Positions 25,301-35,183 are shown, numbered from the stretch's first letter. The stretch: 64,000 bases of DNA from Melieria omissa (GCA_963971225.1 OZ020267.1:30829798-30893797), one strand, 5' to 3'. Numbers and translations are program-made. Notes: a model not told the origin generated them from the sequence alone.

Positions 25301-28300
25301 TTTTGTTTTTTTTATTTTATTTTAATTTATTTTATTTTATTTTATTTTATTTTATTTTATTTTATTTTATTTTATTTAATTTTTTTTATTTTATTTTATT
25401 TTATTTTAATTTTATTTATTATAGCAAAGTCCATCAACTACTTTTATGCGACTGAATACTTTTATCTGAATTGACTCAGTTTTTACTTGTTTTACATCTG
25501 ATCAAAGTTTTCATATATTTAATTTTACTGTCAACGCAAATTTTAAGCAAACTATCAATTCGCATATTTATTTCAAATATAGAATTTTGCAAAGTAAAAT
25601 TATTCAAGTGAACCAAATAGAATTACGGCCTCGTTTTTGTATAACAAAAAGAAAAATTTTACAAAGTATTAGTGGTATTTTGTATCTTTTAATGCCCCAA
25701 AAGGTCCTTCAAAACAACTAAACCTTATTATCTGACATTTCGCCTTTAGGTGCTTAGCGCAAAATCAGTATGCCGCCAAAACGCATCGTCAATTCATGTG
25801 GTCACTGACAGTCGAACCGAGCGACAGCCGCGGCACCGCTCCAAACGCAAACGAGCTCATTTCGCCGCTACAAAACACCACACAATATGTACCGCAAGGT
25901 GCGTCAGTGACACTGCGCTGCTACGGCCTCACCGATGCGCTGCCCATCGAGTGGTGGTTCCAGAGTGCGCCCCAAGTGGCGCCGCAGAAAGTCGCCAATC
26001 AGAGCAACGAGTACAGCATACACGAGGCCAGCTATGAAGAGCACGAGGGCTACTACACTTGCCTCACGCCCTACGCCAATCAAGTGAGTTGCCACAACTT
26101 CACCCATATTTTATTTATTATTTGTATTGCTTAAATTAAAATAAAAATTAAATTTGATTTCACTTTTCAGACATTTCATGTGATCGTCACCATTCCACCG
26201 CTCATCGTTGAGCCGCTCAACTCGTATGAGAGTCTCATAACTGCGTCGCAGGAGTTTCGCTGCGGCGTTACCGGCAATCCGCGGCCCACGGTCAGCTGGT
26301 ATCACAATGGTGCGCCACTCAACAGTTCCTACACACGCTACATCAGCAGCAACAAGCTGCACATACACTCCTTCGATCCCGACGAGGCGGGCATCTATCA
26401 GTGCTTTGCGCGCAACATTGCCGGCGAGGCGTACAGCGCCGGCGAGTTGCGCTTTCGCAATCGCGGCAATGAGATACTGCTGCGCAATCCGCTCGAGAAC
26501 ATTCGCTGCTATGCGCACAGTTTCAACACCATCAACATCACCTTTGACAGCAAAGCCATTGAGGTGAGTTGGCTTCTAATGAATTTGTCACTCTCTTGTA
26601 CCTTTAAAACGTTTCAATTTGTTCCCTTAGCCGCAATCTCTATTCATTGTGCACATTGTGCAGAATAGTCCGCATCGCTGGGTGTCGCCATTTGCGCCCA
26701 TGAAACTGAATCACACCTCCTATGTGGTCATCTCCAGTCACCTGCCCGTCTACCGTCCATTCGAGCTGATAACGCGCGTCTTGATACCCACATCCGAAAT
26801 TCGGCTGGCCAACAAACCGCAGCAGCAGACCATACTCAGTTCGCTACGCAGCGCGCCAGTGACCTGCTGCACGCAGGGCTGTGAGTTATTGTCACATCAA
26901 TCAATCAGCGCACAGTCGCCATTAAACTGCCATCGATGTTCCATTTTGCTTTTCAGTGTTGCTGCATCTGGTGCATCTGGGCAATGACACCTTTGTGACG
27001 TGGTCGCAGCCAGAGCTGGAGGGCAAAAAGTATTTCATTTTGCAGTTCTCTGTCAATTATACGCACCCGCATCCGCAGCAGCTGCTGGGTCATGCACTGC
27101 GCGGCACCACGCAGCACGTCGACCTGACGCAGCAGGATGTCGCCCAGAAACTGGGTTACATCGACGCCTTGGACGAGGCGTCGGCGAGCGCTGTGCTCAA
27201 GGCTGCCGAGGCGCAGCACATGGACAACGAAGCGCGTCCCAGTCACTTGGAAGAGGACATCTTCAGCGTGGTAGTGCCGGCCAATGTGACGGGCGTGTTG
27301 TTGCAGAATTTTTCGCGCATCAAAATACGAGTACTGATCATAACGCGCGAGAACGAGCGACTGGCGCAGGACTTTCGCTTTGTGCAGTGGAAGATTGTAA
27401 GTGCATGGAACAATGACTTTGCATATAAATAGTTTATTATCAGAAAAAAGATGCAACATGTAGACTAGAGATTCTTAGGCGGGACAGGAAGAAGTCTGTG
27501 AAAGTAGAAAAAGTAATGAGTCTACTACTGTTTGGTGAAAGCGATGCGCAGAGGTTCAGCATCGCTTTCAGCTGTTTTCGTCTAACATGTTACTGTCAAA
27601 CATGTTCAAACGAACAACGCTTTCAGATCATTGAATTCGATTAAGAAAGTGCATCGTGCATATCTTAGATTTTATGGTCAGTTTGGGCGACCTTCTGAGG
27701 CGGCTACTCGGAATCTTGTGAAACTTTTTTTGCCCAAAATGAAAGAGCTGGACTTGACTGACATGTGGTTTCAAAAAGACGGTGCCACATGCCACACAGC
27801 ACGCGAAACAATGGCCTAATTGAGAGACGAGCTCGGTGAAAAGTTTATTTCTTCTTTGCGGCCGGTCAATTGGCCGCATAGATCGTGCGATTTAACGCTT
27901 TTAGACTATTTTTTGTGGGCCTATGTTAAGGCTCATGTCTATAGCGACAAACACGCAACGGTTGACGTACTGGAAGCTAATATTGAAGAACTTATTCGTG
28001 GGATATTGGCCGATATGTTGGAGAGAGTATGCCAAAATCCAGCGTATGAACCATTTGAGGCGCATCCGCGGTGAACATTTACATGAAATCATCTTTAAAT
28101 ATAGAATTATATAGATCGTTCTATCGACTCAAATGATCGACTCATGAATTTCTCTAAATTGTATGTGTTTTTTTATCTTATCCAAAGGCTCTTAAAAATC
28201 ACCCGATTGAAACAATAGAACTGAAGACCGCTGAGAGGTTCAGAAAGATTTACTTTTCAGCATTTAACTATTTCTTCCATTTTTTTAAACCTAGAACATG

Positions 28301-30593
28301 ACTTTTGTAAGCAACATATTTCAAAATGTTCAAAAAATTTAATTGAAAAAATATAATTATGCAAATTATTAAAACTATTAAACTATTTTTTCGAAACCAA
28401 ACCAAAACCAAACTATTAAAAATCTCATCATTACAACGTTATGCATTTTTTCAGATTGAAAACGACACTTCGGAGATAACGAATACACCATTTCGACTCA
28501 GCATTGTGGAGTCGCGCATGTTGGTCTTTCACTTTTTGGAGAGTTTCAACGAATCCTGCGTTCATGTGTGCCACTGGCAAATACAGTTCCCCATCATCAA
28601 GAAGGAAGAACCAAAGTGTGATAAACAGTCCATTGTCAACTCGCAAGTAGAGATTCGCAGTCTTAAGCCCACCGAAAGGTATCGGGTGAATTTTTTCAGC
28701 TGTGAAAGTCAAACATTCTACGGACAATTGGATGTTCAAACGTTGCCGGATCGTAAGTATAAATCGATTAAATGCTTCGAGTATAACTCCTGAATAAATA
28801 AAAAATTTTAAATTTTTCAGCTCCGGGCACCATTAGCAATCAGCGCGTAGTACGCCACAACGGCCTCAAGTTGAGTTGGGATCCGCCGTTGCAGCCAAAT
28901 GGCAAAATTCACCACTATAACATTCTCTGGACGCTGGGCAATGTGACGCACGAGGCCAACGTTCTAGACTGTGCCGCATGTTCCTATAAGGTATATCTAA
29001 CCTTCAGTGTCTTTATTTGTCTCCATATGAATTTTATTGACTCTCTTCGCTTATAGTTTCCCAACATCTCCGAAACTGCCAAAATCAATGTGACCATACG
29101 CGTTGTGGGCGAGACCGGTGTGGGTGCGCCCATTTTTATTGACCTGCGCAACATCAACCATCACTCGCTCGAAGTGGAACGCTCCGCCTCAAGTTCGCAG
29201 GTGTACAGCGGCATTGCCATCGGTTCGCTGCTCTCCACATTGTGCGTCATCTGCTTTGCGCTGCTCATCATCTTGCAGCGGCGTCGCTACAAGGCACGTC
29301 AGCAGGGTCCCACGCATCTCACGTCGCCCTCGGATATGAACTTTGGCAATCTAAATAATCCCAACATACCGGGCGACAGTGCGGGCGGCCTCAGTGCGAG
29401 CACCTTTCAGCAGGATTGCCATGAGATGCAGACGCTCATACCGAAAACCGGTCGGCACATTGAGCTGCTTGCCGAGCGACCCAAAGAGTATCAAACCACG
29501 CAGCTGCCGAACGGCAATGGCAACATTGGGCGACGACAGGATGTGGTCGAAGTGGAGCCAAATACATCGGCACAGAGCGACATTGATATTGAAGGACGGC
29601 ACAACATCTCGCAACTACCGCTCTGCAGTTCCACGCCCGAGCGGCCTCTGAGGCCGAACGCTGCGCCTCAGGAAGCCGGACATCCCTTCTTCATACCGTT
29701 CAAGCAGGCGCCGCCCAATACGGTAGCGGCAGCGCTGCAACGACAACACAGTTCCTCAGCGAGTTTTGCAACGAGCGGCGGTGGCGGTGGCAGTGGCGGT
29801 GCGGTGCCGCCCAGCACGTTGCCGTTGGTATTCAATGTTAGTCATAACGCTGGCGCTGCCGGCAATGGCAGCGCGGCGCAGCGCAGCGGCAGCCTGAGCA
29901 GCACAGCTTGCCAGAGCAACAGCAGTCGGAGTAGCAGCAACAGCAGCAAAAAACAGTTCCACACCAACTTTCCCAAACATTCCAAGTCGAATGATGGCAT
30001 CTGTCTGCTGGCTGACGAGGAGTCGGCGGCCACATTAACGCCCACTTCGGAGGCGGGCGATGTGCACGAGTTGACGCTAACAAATGGCTTTAAGGGGTCG
30101 ACTGCGGCGACGAAAGCGATTCCGGCCACAGATGCAACAACGGTATGGATAAGCAACAAGCATTAAAAAATTCTCTAATTCTCCTTTTTTAATTCTCTAT
30201 TAAATGTAGCACCCATCATTGCCAACCACTACCTCCAGCAGCGCCACTCCAAGCACCGCATCCACCTCAAGACGCACTTCTGTTGCGCAAGCAGGCGGAA
30301 GCAACAACAAAAACGGCGCAAAAGCAAAACAACCAAATGAAAAGCCAGAATTGCGAGGCGCTGGCACAGCGCATCGGCTGGCGGCGACGCCATACAGCAA
30401 TGCAAGTTCCATAGTTCCTGCCATGAAGCCTGTCGGCGCCGCGACCACAACTGCCGCAGCAACGAAACACTGGGCCACACCAACAACAGCTGCAAGCGCC
30501 GCCACAGCAGCGGCAACATCCTCCTCGGCTGCGGCTGCGACTGCGGCCGGCAGCAGCGCGTATCGTCGCCCCAACGTTGATCCTAACGGTTGA
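19249..30593 (+). CDS. plum: Ig/fibronectin-III single-pass receptor, probable plum orthologue (5' end missing)
   Basis: Twelve exons with agreeing phases (listed separately) give about 1309 residues of a membrane protein. The order is four Ig domains (each with paired Cys and a core Trp), four FN3 domains (the last with LSWDPP...NGKIHHYNILW), one membrane helix (YSGIAIGSLLSTLCVICFAL) followed by RRRYKARQ, then a ~460-residue Asn/Ser/Gly/Ala-rich cytoplasmic tail ending NVDPNG. It should act at the cell surface as an adhesion or co-receptor protein. Ig4-FN4 plus a SERAC1-like neighbour matches what I recall of Drosophila plum (CG6490), a TGF-beta/axon-pruning protein; this assignment is inference. 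Alternatives are other Ig/FN3 receptors such as ihog/boi (2 FN3) or frazzled (6 FN3), which fit less well. The signal peptide exon is not identified; it lies in or before the upstream DNA. Confidence 0.85.
19448..19663 (+). CDS. plum: Receptor exon 2: rest of Ig1
   Basis: Reads NSLSLDETNYFYTWFRNDQ, with the Ig core Trp, then NGTLRLPPMEKAAGVYRC with the second cysteine. The acceptor may be the AG at 19446-19447 (intron of 55 bp) or the one at 19440-19441 (49 bp); both keep the frame and neither has a good pyrimidine tract. Donor GTGAAG at 19664, phase 1. Confidence 0.75.
19747..19894 (+). CDS. plum: Receptor exon 3: first half of Ig2, GC donor
   Basis: Acceptor CCCACAG ends at 19746. Reads VLKRTAAVANISAVAGQPLL, FDCPVL with the Ig2 cysteine, then NISWSYGN with the core Trp. 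The only donor that joins in frame to the next exon is CAACAG|GCGAGT, a GC-AG splice site, giving ...FEDNR. Confidence 0.75.
20144..20212 (+). CDS. plum: Receptor exon 4: end of Ig2
   Basis: Acceptor TTTTAATCTGCAG. The 69-bp exon reads YLLLANGSLVLRKLALRDAG followed by KYK, the DxGxYxC beta-strand of Ig2; its Cys is supplied by the next exon across a 5.5-kb intron. Donor GTGAGT at 20213, phase 2. Confidence 0.85.
20254..20468. mobile_element. TTAA-flanked MITE in receptor intron 4
   Basis: TTAA at 20250-20253 and 20469-20472 flank a 215-bp element with 13-bp perfect terminal inverted repeats (CCCTGCTGTTAGG at the left; CCTAACAGCAGGG at the right). A perfect palindrome GGACCATTTGGTCC lies at 20276-20289, 22 bp inside the left end; a decayed counterpart GGACCAAATGGGC sits near the right end. 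No ORF of its own. It begins 41 bp after the exon 4 donor. Confidence 0.85.
20985..21760. repeat. Tandem satellite, about 3-4 units of 230-280 bp, in receptor intron 4
   Basis: The block GTGATAGGTTC-AAAATAGAAAATGAACTGAGCAGG recurs near 21103, 21333 and 21614, with an older variant near 20985. Each unit also carries AATTTCATGAACCTTTTACG, AATCT(T/C)AG and GCTTTGGAACAAAAT. The last units are separated by an extra ~50 bp. No protein is encoded. Confidence 0.75.
22330..22695 (+). mobile_element. LINE family B 3' tail
   Basis: Contains the family B 3' signature on the + strand: GGGATTCACAATGGACC, CTTCGAGTGGAAGTGC, TTGCCGCACACATCCCTTC and a CCTAACCTAA tail near 22690. Upstream CTCTTGGGGCAAGGTCC, ATCTACACAATTTCCTCGCC and AAGACCAAATGG are shared with the copy at 53.8 kb. 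Untranslated region only. Confidence 0.65.
22930..23245 (+). mobile_element. LINE family B 3' tail, second intron copy
   Basis: More diverged copy: CTCGCCAAAACGAATTAG, CACCGGTTCCAAATGAAGGG, AATCACAATGGACCTAACAG, then AACCTAACCTAACCTAAC at 23214-23235. It lies head to tail after the copy at 22330-22695, about 235 bp apart. Confidence 0.6.
23246..24760. other. Intron 4 DNA without recognised feature
   Basis: 23540-24300 is GC-richer with CGTCGTCGTCGTCG near 24088; frames overlap on both strands and no splice-flanked exon joins the receptor phases. Could hold conserved regulatory sequence; no specific motif is claimed. Confidence 0.4.
24765..25424. repeat. (TTTTA)n pentanucleotide array
   Basis: About 650 bp of ATTTT units with scattered substitutions (TTATG, TTCTT, TTGGT) and some six-base TTTTTA units. 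All long frames through it are poly-Phe/Leu/Tyr artefacts. It lies in receptor intron 4, about 325 bp before exon 5. A similar array is at 49.3 kb. Confidence 0.95.
25750..26083 (+). CDS. plum: Receptor exon 5: Ig2 cysteine and Ig3
   Basis: Acceptor CGCCTTTAG. Joined to exon 4 it reads KCLAQNQYAAKTHRQF, closing Ig2, then a linker and Ig3: SVTLRCYGLTDALPIEWWF and HEGYYTC. Donor GTGAGT at 26084, phase 0. Confidence 0.85.
26171..26563 (+). CDS. plum: Receptor exon 6: Ig4 and start of FN3-1
   Basis: Acceptor CTTTTCAG. Reads TFHVIVTIPPLIVEPL, then Ig4: FRCGVTGNPRPTVSWYHNG and DEAGIYQCFARNIAGEAY. The FN3-1 start is ENIRCYAHSFNTINITFDSK. Phase 0 at both ends. Several NxS/T sequons. Confidence 0.9.
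26631..26880 (+). CDS. plum: Receptor exon 7: FN3-1
   Basis: Intron of 67 bp, acceptor GTTCCCTTAG. Reads PQSLFIVHIVQNSPHRWVSP, then LNHTSYVVISSHLPVYRPFE, beta-strands of a fibronectin III domain. Donor GTGAGT at 26881, phase 1. Confidence 0.85.
26957..27396 (+). CDS. plum: Receptor exon 8: FN3-2
   Basis: Acceptor GCTTTTCAG. Reads LLHLVHLGNDTFVTWSQPEL, EGKKYFILQFSVNY, and ends VLLQNFSRIKIRVLIIT...FVQWKI. An unusually long, charged loop with DLTQQDVAQKLGYIDALDEA sits mid-domain. Donor GTAAGT at 27397, phase 0. Confidence 0.88.
27600..28120 (+). pseudogene. Tc1/mariner-superfamily transposase fragment in receptor intron 8
   Basis: The + strand reads VKLFLPKMKELDLTDMWFQK, DGATCHTARETM, a stop at 27817-27819, then LRDELGEKFIS, NWPHRSCDLTLLDYFLW and YVKAHVYSDKHATVDVLEAN. 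The QKDGATCH and WPxRSxDLTxLDYFLW blocks are the second and third catalytic-Asp regions of a family of IS630-Tc1-mariner transposases common in insects. Only the C-terminal half remains, with one internal stop. A hairpin GAAAGCGATGC...GCATCGCTTTC lies upstream at 27537-27569. It has no role in the host gene that I can see. Confidence 0.75.
28455..28752 (+). CDS. plum: Receptor exon 9: FN3-3
   Basis: Intron 8 is 1058 bp because of the transposase fragment. Acceptor GCATTTTTTCAG. Reads IENDTSEITNTPFRLSIVES, then CVHVCHWQIQF and LKPTERYRVNFFSCES, an FN3 with extra cysteines. Donor GTAAGT at 28753, phase 1. Confidence 0.85.
28821..28990 (+). CDS. plum: Receptor exon 10: FN3-4 first half
   Basis: Acceptor AAATTTTTCAG. 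Reads PPGTISNQRVVRHNGLKLSW, DPPLQPNGKIHHYNILWTLG: the canonical WxPPxxPNGxIxxY fibronectin III motif. Donor GTATAT at 28991, phase 0. Confidence 0.9.
29057..30142 (+). CDS. plum: Receptor exon 11: FN3-4 end, transmembrane helix, cytoplasmic tail
   Basis: Acceptor CGCTTATAG. Reads FPNISETAKINVTIRVVGET, a membrane helix at about 29204-29280, the stop-transfer RRRYKARQ, then a tail rich in Gly, Ser, Asn and Ala with GGGGGSGG and SSRSSSNSSKK runs. The frame stays open past the donor ACG|GTATGG (30143) for eight more codons, to a stop at 30164-30166. Confidence 0.9.
30210..30593 (+). CDS. plum: Receptor exon 12: C-terminus
   Basis: Intron of 67 bp, acceptor TTAAATGTAG. Phase 0. Reads HPSLPTTTSSSATPSTAS, a Thr/Ser/Ala-rich tail, and ends SSAYRRPNVDPNG with TGA at 30591-30593. 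The maintained frame and clean ending support splicing here rather than the upstream stop. The tail has no catalytic domain. Confidence 0.75.
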   Translation, partial: HPSLPTTTSSSATPSTASTSRRTSVAQAGGSNNKNGAKAKQPNEKPELRGAGTAHRLAATPYSNASSIVPAMKPVGAATTTAAATKHWATPTTAASAATAAATSSSAAAATAAGSSAYRRPNVDPNG

Positions 30594-31725
30594 ACGCGTG
30601 CGCGCACGCGCAAACGTCTTAGCTTGTAAGAGCAACAGCACATTCAGGACACAGTCAGCGACGCGGTAGCGCGCACAATCACGCAAACATTCCAAACAAC
30701 CCAACCCAACCCAATACAACAATTGTACATTTTATAAATGTGCAAGACAGTTGATATTTAAAAGATATTTATGCATAACGGCAACAGATCTATGTAGATA
30801 CAGATACAGTTACAGAGCTGAAGATGCAGTTGATTTTATTTACATACAAACATCTACAATACAAACAAACAAACAAGCAGAAGAAGAAGCAACGCATATA
30901 GTGGAAAGTCGTTGGAGTGAAAAGTCGATGAAAAGTCGCAGCAACTGTACGCGGTTGAAAATAAGTAGCGCCTGCGCGTTGGCAGTTTGATTTTCACCAT
31001 TTCAGTTTACTTGACATTCTTTTTCTTCGATTTAACTGAGGCTAATGTGTAAATTTGTTTTATTTTTTGTTTTTTTGTAATTTTAAAGAAATATTTATTA
31101 ACCTTTTTATACATACGAACATAATGCAGAAAATGCTTATAGAGGTAAAGAAATAGTTTAGTTGATCTTCTAGCTGAGCTTCGGTTCACCAACAAGTGGA
31201 CAAACCAACCCATACACATACACACACACACCAAATACACCACATCGAATGCAATAGTAACAATTTTATAAATTCATACAACCACACATATCTTTATAAA
31301 CACACACACATATTTACAATACTAAAAAACAAATGCAATAGACTGGATCTGCACAATAGACTGGCCCATAGCCCACAAATCGAATCTCCGCATCTATAGA
31401 AGATACCTATTTTATATATAAAAATCATGTAGATTTCCCTACCTACGTTTAAGTTCACACCTACACCTACGTATACATATATATTTTTACACCAACGCCT
31501 GAAAACAGTTCCATATTCGTTGCACTTTGATACACACTCGACGTTTTCGTATTTTTGTTTTTGTTTTTGTAAAACATATTGCAGTTTTAGTTGAAATGTT
31601 TCGCTGCACTTTGTCCCTGTTGAATTCATTTACCGAAATATCAAATGTACCTGATTACAAAATTTGTTCACTTCAGTTAGTGGGAAATCACACAATGTCT
31701 AGGAGAAGAATGCGTGGATGATGCA
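30594..31725 (+). other. Receptor 3' untranslated and downstream DNA
   Basis: No ORF of note. Contains TACATTTTATAAATG near 30725, CAAACAAACAAACAAG near 30860 and (AC)n repeats near 31215 and 31300. No single polyadenylation site can be chosen from sequence alone. Confidence 0.4.
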
Positions 31726-31729
31726 TTAA

Positions 31730-31812
31730 GCCTTTCAGTCCCAATGTCCAATATATTGGACTACAGCCCATACAATTCATACAGAACGGGTTTATTTTCA
31801 TGTCAGAAAGGG
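31730..31812. mobile_element. Minimal (83-bp) TTAA-flanked MITE
   Basis: TTAA at 31726-31729 and 31813-31816. Left end GCCTTTCAGTCCC, right end CATGTCAGAAAGGG; the inverted termini match imperfectly. A perfect 16-bp palindrome GTCCAATATATTGGAC lies at 31746-31761, 16 bp inside the left end. Nothing else fits in the element. Confidence 0.65.
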
Positions 31813-31819
31813 TTAAAGG

Positions 31820-33300
31820 AATTGCAGTCAAGTCAAGTAAGGCAAAAGTAGTCAAAACTTCCAAATACCGATTCCATTGTTTCGATTATGTACACAGCAG
31901 ACTTTAGTGTTTTCTTTCTACTTGCTTTCTCACATATTTTGCTATACACTTTTTAAATGTTTTTTATATAAATTTATTTTTTATAAAATTTGTGCGTATT
32001 ACTAACTATTTAATGAGCAATTTAATGTAAAACAAAAAGTGTTGGGATAAAATTTGATTCAACTTATATAAAGTATGAAAGTAAGGAAACAAAAAAAGCC
32101 TTCTTTGGATTAAAAAAGTTCAAATATTATTTAAAAATTACCAAGTTTCTTTGACTAAGTATGATTTACTGTGATTCAGTTTTGTTTACACTAATTTCTA
32201 CTAATCTCATTTCTACTTTTCTCTCCTACAAAATAGTTTCATTACTAAAATTGGAACATTGCCCATAGTAATTTGAAATTGAAGCCCCGCTCTCAAAACA
32301 CTTTGAATGAAATACCAGTTTTTATATAAATATGAATCCATTTTTCCATAGTACACTCACAAATTTACATAGAAATTTATGAAATTTACATACATACATT
32401 AGAAACCTGTAGAAGCACAAAACAACCGAAGCAATGTGTTTTTTGAAGCGCCTTTCCTTGAAGCCATACAAATTATTCCGTGGTTGGTGCTTCGAAATTG
32501 TGCAAAGAAATGCTTAAACGGAAAAGTTGGAACACAATTATTGAAATTAAAAAACATTTGCAATACCTCATTTATGTTTACATTTACGAATTGGTGCGTA
32601 CCTATCCAAAATACAATACAAATTACAACAAAACATACAAACAAAATACAACAAATAAATGAAACAACTACAAAAACTATACAAAACAACATGGTAAAAG
32701 ATGAATGAAAAGGATAAAGTTAAAAAAAATAATCAACCTGCATGTACAAAGAGTCATGAAAACAAGAAACCCTGCACTGGAACTGGCTAACCTGCAATTA
32801 CCGCTAACGTGTACACTTTTGGTTGAGAGAGTAGTAAACACCCGAACCCAGTACCCAGTACCCAGTCCTCAGCCACCTCCCTCTGGCATCCACAAATGCG
32901 CAGCAATGTGCACCAAGTAGAAAAGTAAATGAAGAATTAGAAAAAAACGGTACATACAATAACCCAAACATTCCATAGTACATAGAACTAGTGAGCGAAT
33001 GTGTGAGAGCCGCAATGTAACGAAATGTACGAATATGTATGCGTGCGTTTCATGTAAATGTATGCGTCAAGCTAGACATAAGTGCAATATAACATAACCT
33101 AAAACAAACCAAACCAATAGCATGTAATGAGAACCACTAAAGCAACAACCAACCAACCAACCAACCAATAGTACCTTCTCCTCTCACCCAAAATACAACA
33201 AAAGCAACAAAATCATACAATATTTGTGTTCATAATTTCATAAGCTATTCCGTTACATTTGCATGTTCAGTTACATGTTTCACTGGCGGCTTACACGATC
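31820..33300. other. AT-rich intergenic DNA
   Basis: No gene supported. Holds a (CCAA)n run near 33150 (AACCAACCAACCAACCAA) and ACCCAGTACCCAGT near 32855. Otherwise plain. Confidence 0.5.
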
Positions 33301-33303
33301 GCG

Positions 33304-34410
33304 GTGGGAATTGTTTTGGCCAAAGAAAAAAATTCGAAAAAACAAAAACCAACAAATAAATGTTTAGCTAATGTGTCTACATTCTGTTCTTTGACAGTTC
33401 TAAAATGCTTAACCCTTTCGACCCCGAATTTTACCCTATTTCTCGATATTACTTTTTGGTATTAAAATCATGAAACTAGTTTACTTTTGAACAATTTAAG
33501 CTTAAAACGGGTTAAATAAATTTTGTATTAATATTTTTCAATTACAGAAAAATTATTTAATATTTATGGAAAAATACAAAATTATCACTTTTTGAATTTA
33601 TTCAACCATTACACTACACAACAAAATCAAATTTTTTTTAAATAAGAAAGTTCTAACAACAAATTCTGGTAGAGGAAGCTAAAAAAAATATGCGTGTATC
33701 GGCGTTTTGTTTACGTCCGAATTTTTTGAGGGGGGCTCAAAGTTTTCCCCTTTTTTTACATTGTTATGGTAAATCGGCATACGAAAACCATGTCATCTAA
33801 CATTTTAGGTATATGATGTGTTCAGCAATTTGATGTAAAATACTACGAAGAAAAGAAAAACGTTTGGGGTGGCAACTGTTTTGGCCAAAAAACAAATTTG
33901 AAAAAACAAAAAAAAATAAATAAATTTTTTAGCTCAGTGGCTACATTCTGTTCTTGGGCAGTTTTAGAATGCTTAACCCTTTCGACCCCGAATCTTACAC
34001 TGTACCTCGATATTACTTTTTGGTATTAAAATCATGAAACTAGTTTACTTTTGAACAATTTAAGCTTAAAACGGGTTAAATAAATTTTGTATTAATATTT
34101 AATAATTAAAAAAAAATTATTGAATATTTATATCAAAATAAAAAATTATCACTTTTTGAATTTATTTAACCATTACACTGCACAACAAAATCAAATTTTT
34201 TTTAAATAAGAAGGTTCTGACAACGAATTCTGGTAGAGGGGGCCAAAACAAAATATACGTGTATCGGCGTTTTGAAAGTTTACGTCCGAATTTTTTGTTA
34301 GGGGAGGTCAAAGTTTTCCCCTTTTTGTACATTCCGAAAACCATGTTATCTCACATTTTTAGTATATGATGCGTTCAGCAATTTGATGTTAAATACTACG
34401 AATAAAATTT
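33304..34410. repeat. Tandem duplication of a ~560-bp unit spanning a MITE end
   Basis: Unit 1 (about 33304-33867) and unit 2 (about 33868-34410) share, in order: TTGTTTTGGCC, CTACATTCTGTTCTT, the MITE end TTAACCCTTTCGACCCCGAA, GATATTACTTTTTGGTATT, AAGCTTAAAACGGGTTAAAT, CACTRCACAACAAAATCAAA, TGTATCGGCGTTTTG and TTGATGT-AAATACTACGAA. The copies differ by scattered substitutions and small indels. Unit 1 ends there, while unit 2 runs on into the rest of the element. Confidence 0.8.
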
Positions 34411-34830
34411 TTCTGGGACATATTAACCCTGTAGCTCCTATTTTTATGGGTCAATTTGACCCTTTTTTTCTAAAATGCCAAATATGTCCCGTAAAACCGG
34501 ACTTTTTAAGGAACAAGTGTACCACGAAAATATTTGCCATAAAATTCTACTATAGGTCTCTGAATACATCGAAGCTTAGAAATTAATTTGAACGCCAGAA
34601 TTAAGCTAAAACTGAAAAGTTGTTTAAGTGTTTATTTCGTACTTATTCAAATTTGGTACTAAAATCTCATAGAAAACCATAAGAATGTGCAAAAAGGGGA
34701 ACATTTTTACCCTCCCTAAAAAAAATCAGACGTAAACTTTCAAAACGCCGATACACGTATATTTTTTTTGGTCCCCTCTATCAGAATTCGTTGTCAGAAA
34801 CTTGTTATTTTTTTTTTTTGTTGTACAGTG
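34176..34830. mobile_element. Foldback element with ~150-bp inverted repeats, TTA target duplication
   Basis: Starts CACTGCACAACAAAA and ends TTGTTGTACAGTG. Arms of about 150 bp (34176-34330 and 34690-34830) are reverse complements: TTCTGACAACGAATTCTG, TACGTGTATCGGCGTTTTG, AAAGTTTACGTC and AAAGGGGAA appear in both. TTA precedes (34173-34175) and follows (34831-34833). The related 9.3-kb MITE copy lacks the insert, giving an approximate empty site. CACTG ends with a 3-bp duplication would fit CACTA-like or PIF/Harbinger-like elements; unresolved. Confidence 0.75.
34427..34470. mobile_element. Left end of another TTAA element, nested in the foldback
   Basis: TTAA at 34423-34426 is followed by CCCTGTAGCTCC and the palindrome GGGTCAATTTGACCC (34448-34462), 21 bp inside. 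The same design as the other TTAA elements; no matching right end was found, so it may be truncated or fortuitous. Confidence 0.4.
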
Positions 34831-35183
34831 TTATCAACAGAGTTTTGATCAAACGCGCCTAATTCGTAAACTTCAATTAGAACAAAATTTCCCTGTTATC
34901 GCTGCAAAGTATTGGAAATTTTTTTGGGAATAATAGTATTTTTTTGTAATTTGCTTTGAATTCACTTCTATTAATTTGTATAGTATTACTTTGTTGGTAC
35001 CTACTTAAATTAAACCCATAAATCAATCTTAGCTTTTACTATAAGATGACAAATAGGTGAAGTTGCTCTCCGGCAACTTTGGGGTCGAAAGGGTTAAATC
35101 GATTCTTAGTTCACATCTCACAGACCGAAATTTTGAATGAAACTGGACCTAGTTTTACTATAAAAAAGTAATATATATTTATA

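Larger units (their letters stand above)
33977..35093. mobile_element. TTAA-flanked MITE carrying a nested foldback element
   Basis: TTAA at 33973-33976 and 35094-35097. Termini CCCTTTCGACCCC (left) and GGGGTCGAAAGGG (right) are a perfect 13-bp inverted repeat. A hairpin AAGTTGC-TCTCCG-GCAACTT lies at 35060-35079, 14 bp inside the right end only. The flanks match the 500-bp copy at 9346-9845; the extra ~0.65 kb here is the foldback insert at 34176-34830. No transposase. Confidence 0.85.

Noticed and set aside
24742..25325. Long Phe/Leu/Tyr-rich frames
   Set aside because: Translation of the (TTTTA)n array; the same happens at 49218-49613.
29379..30643. Plus and minus frames of 80-150 residues over the receptor tail
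   Set aside because: Shadows of the low-complexity coding tail; poly-Ala/Cys composition, no motif.
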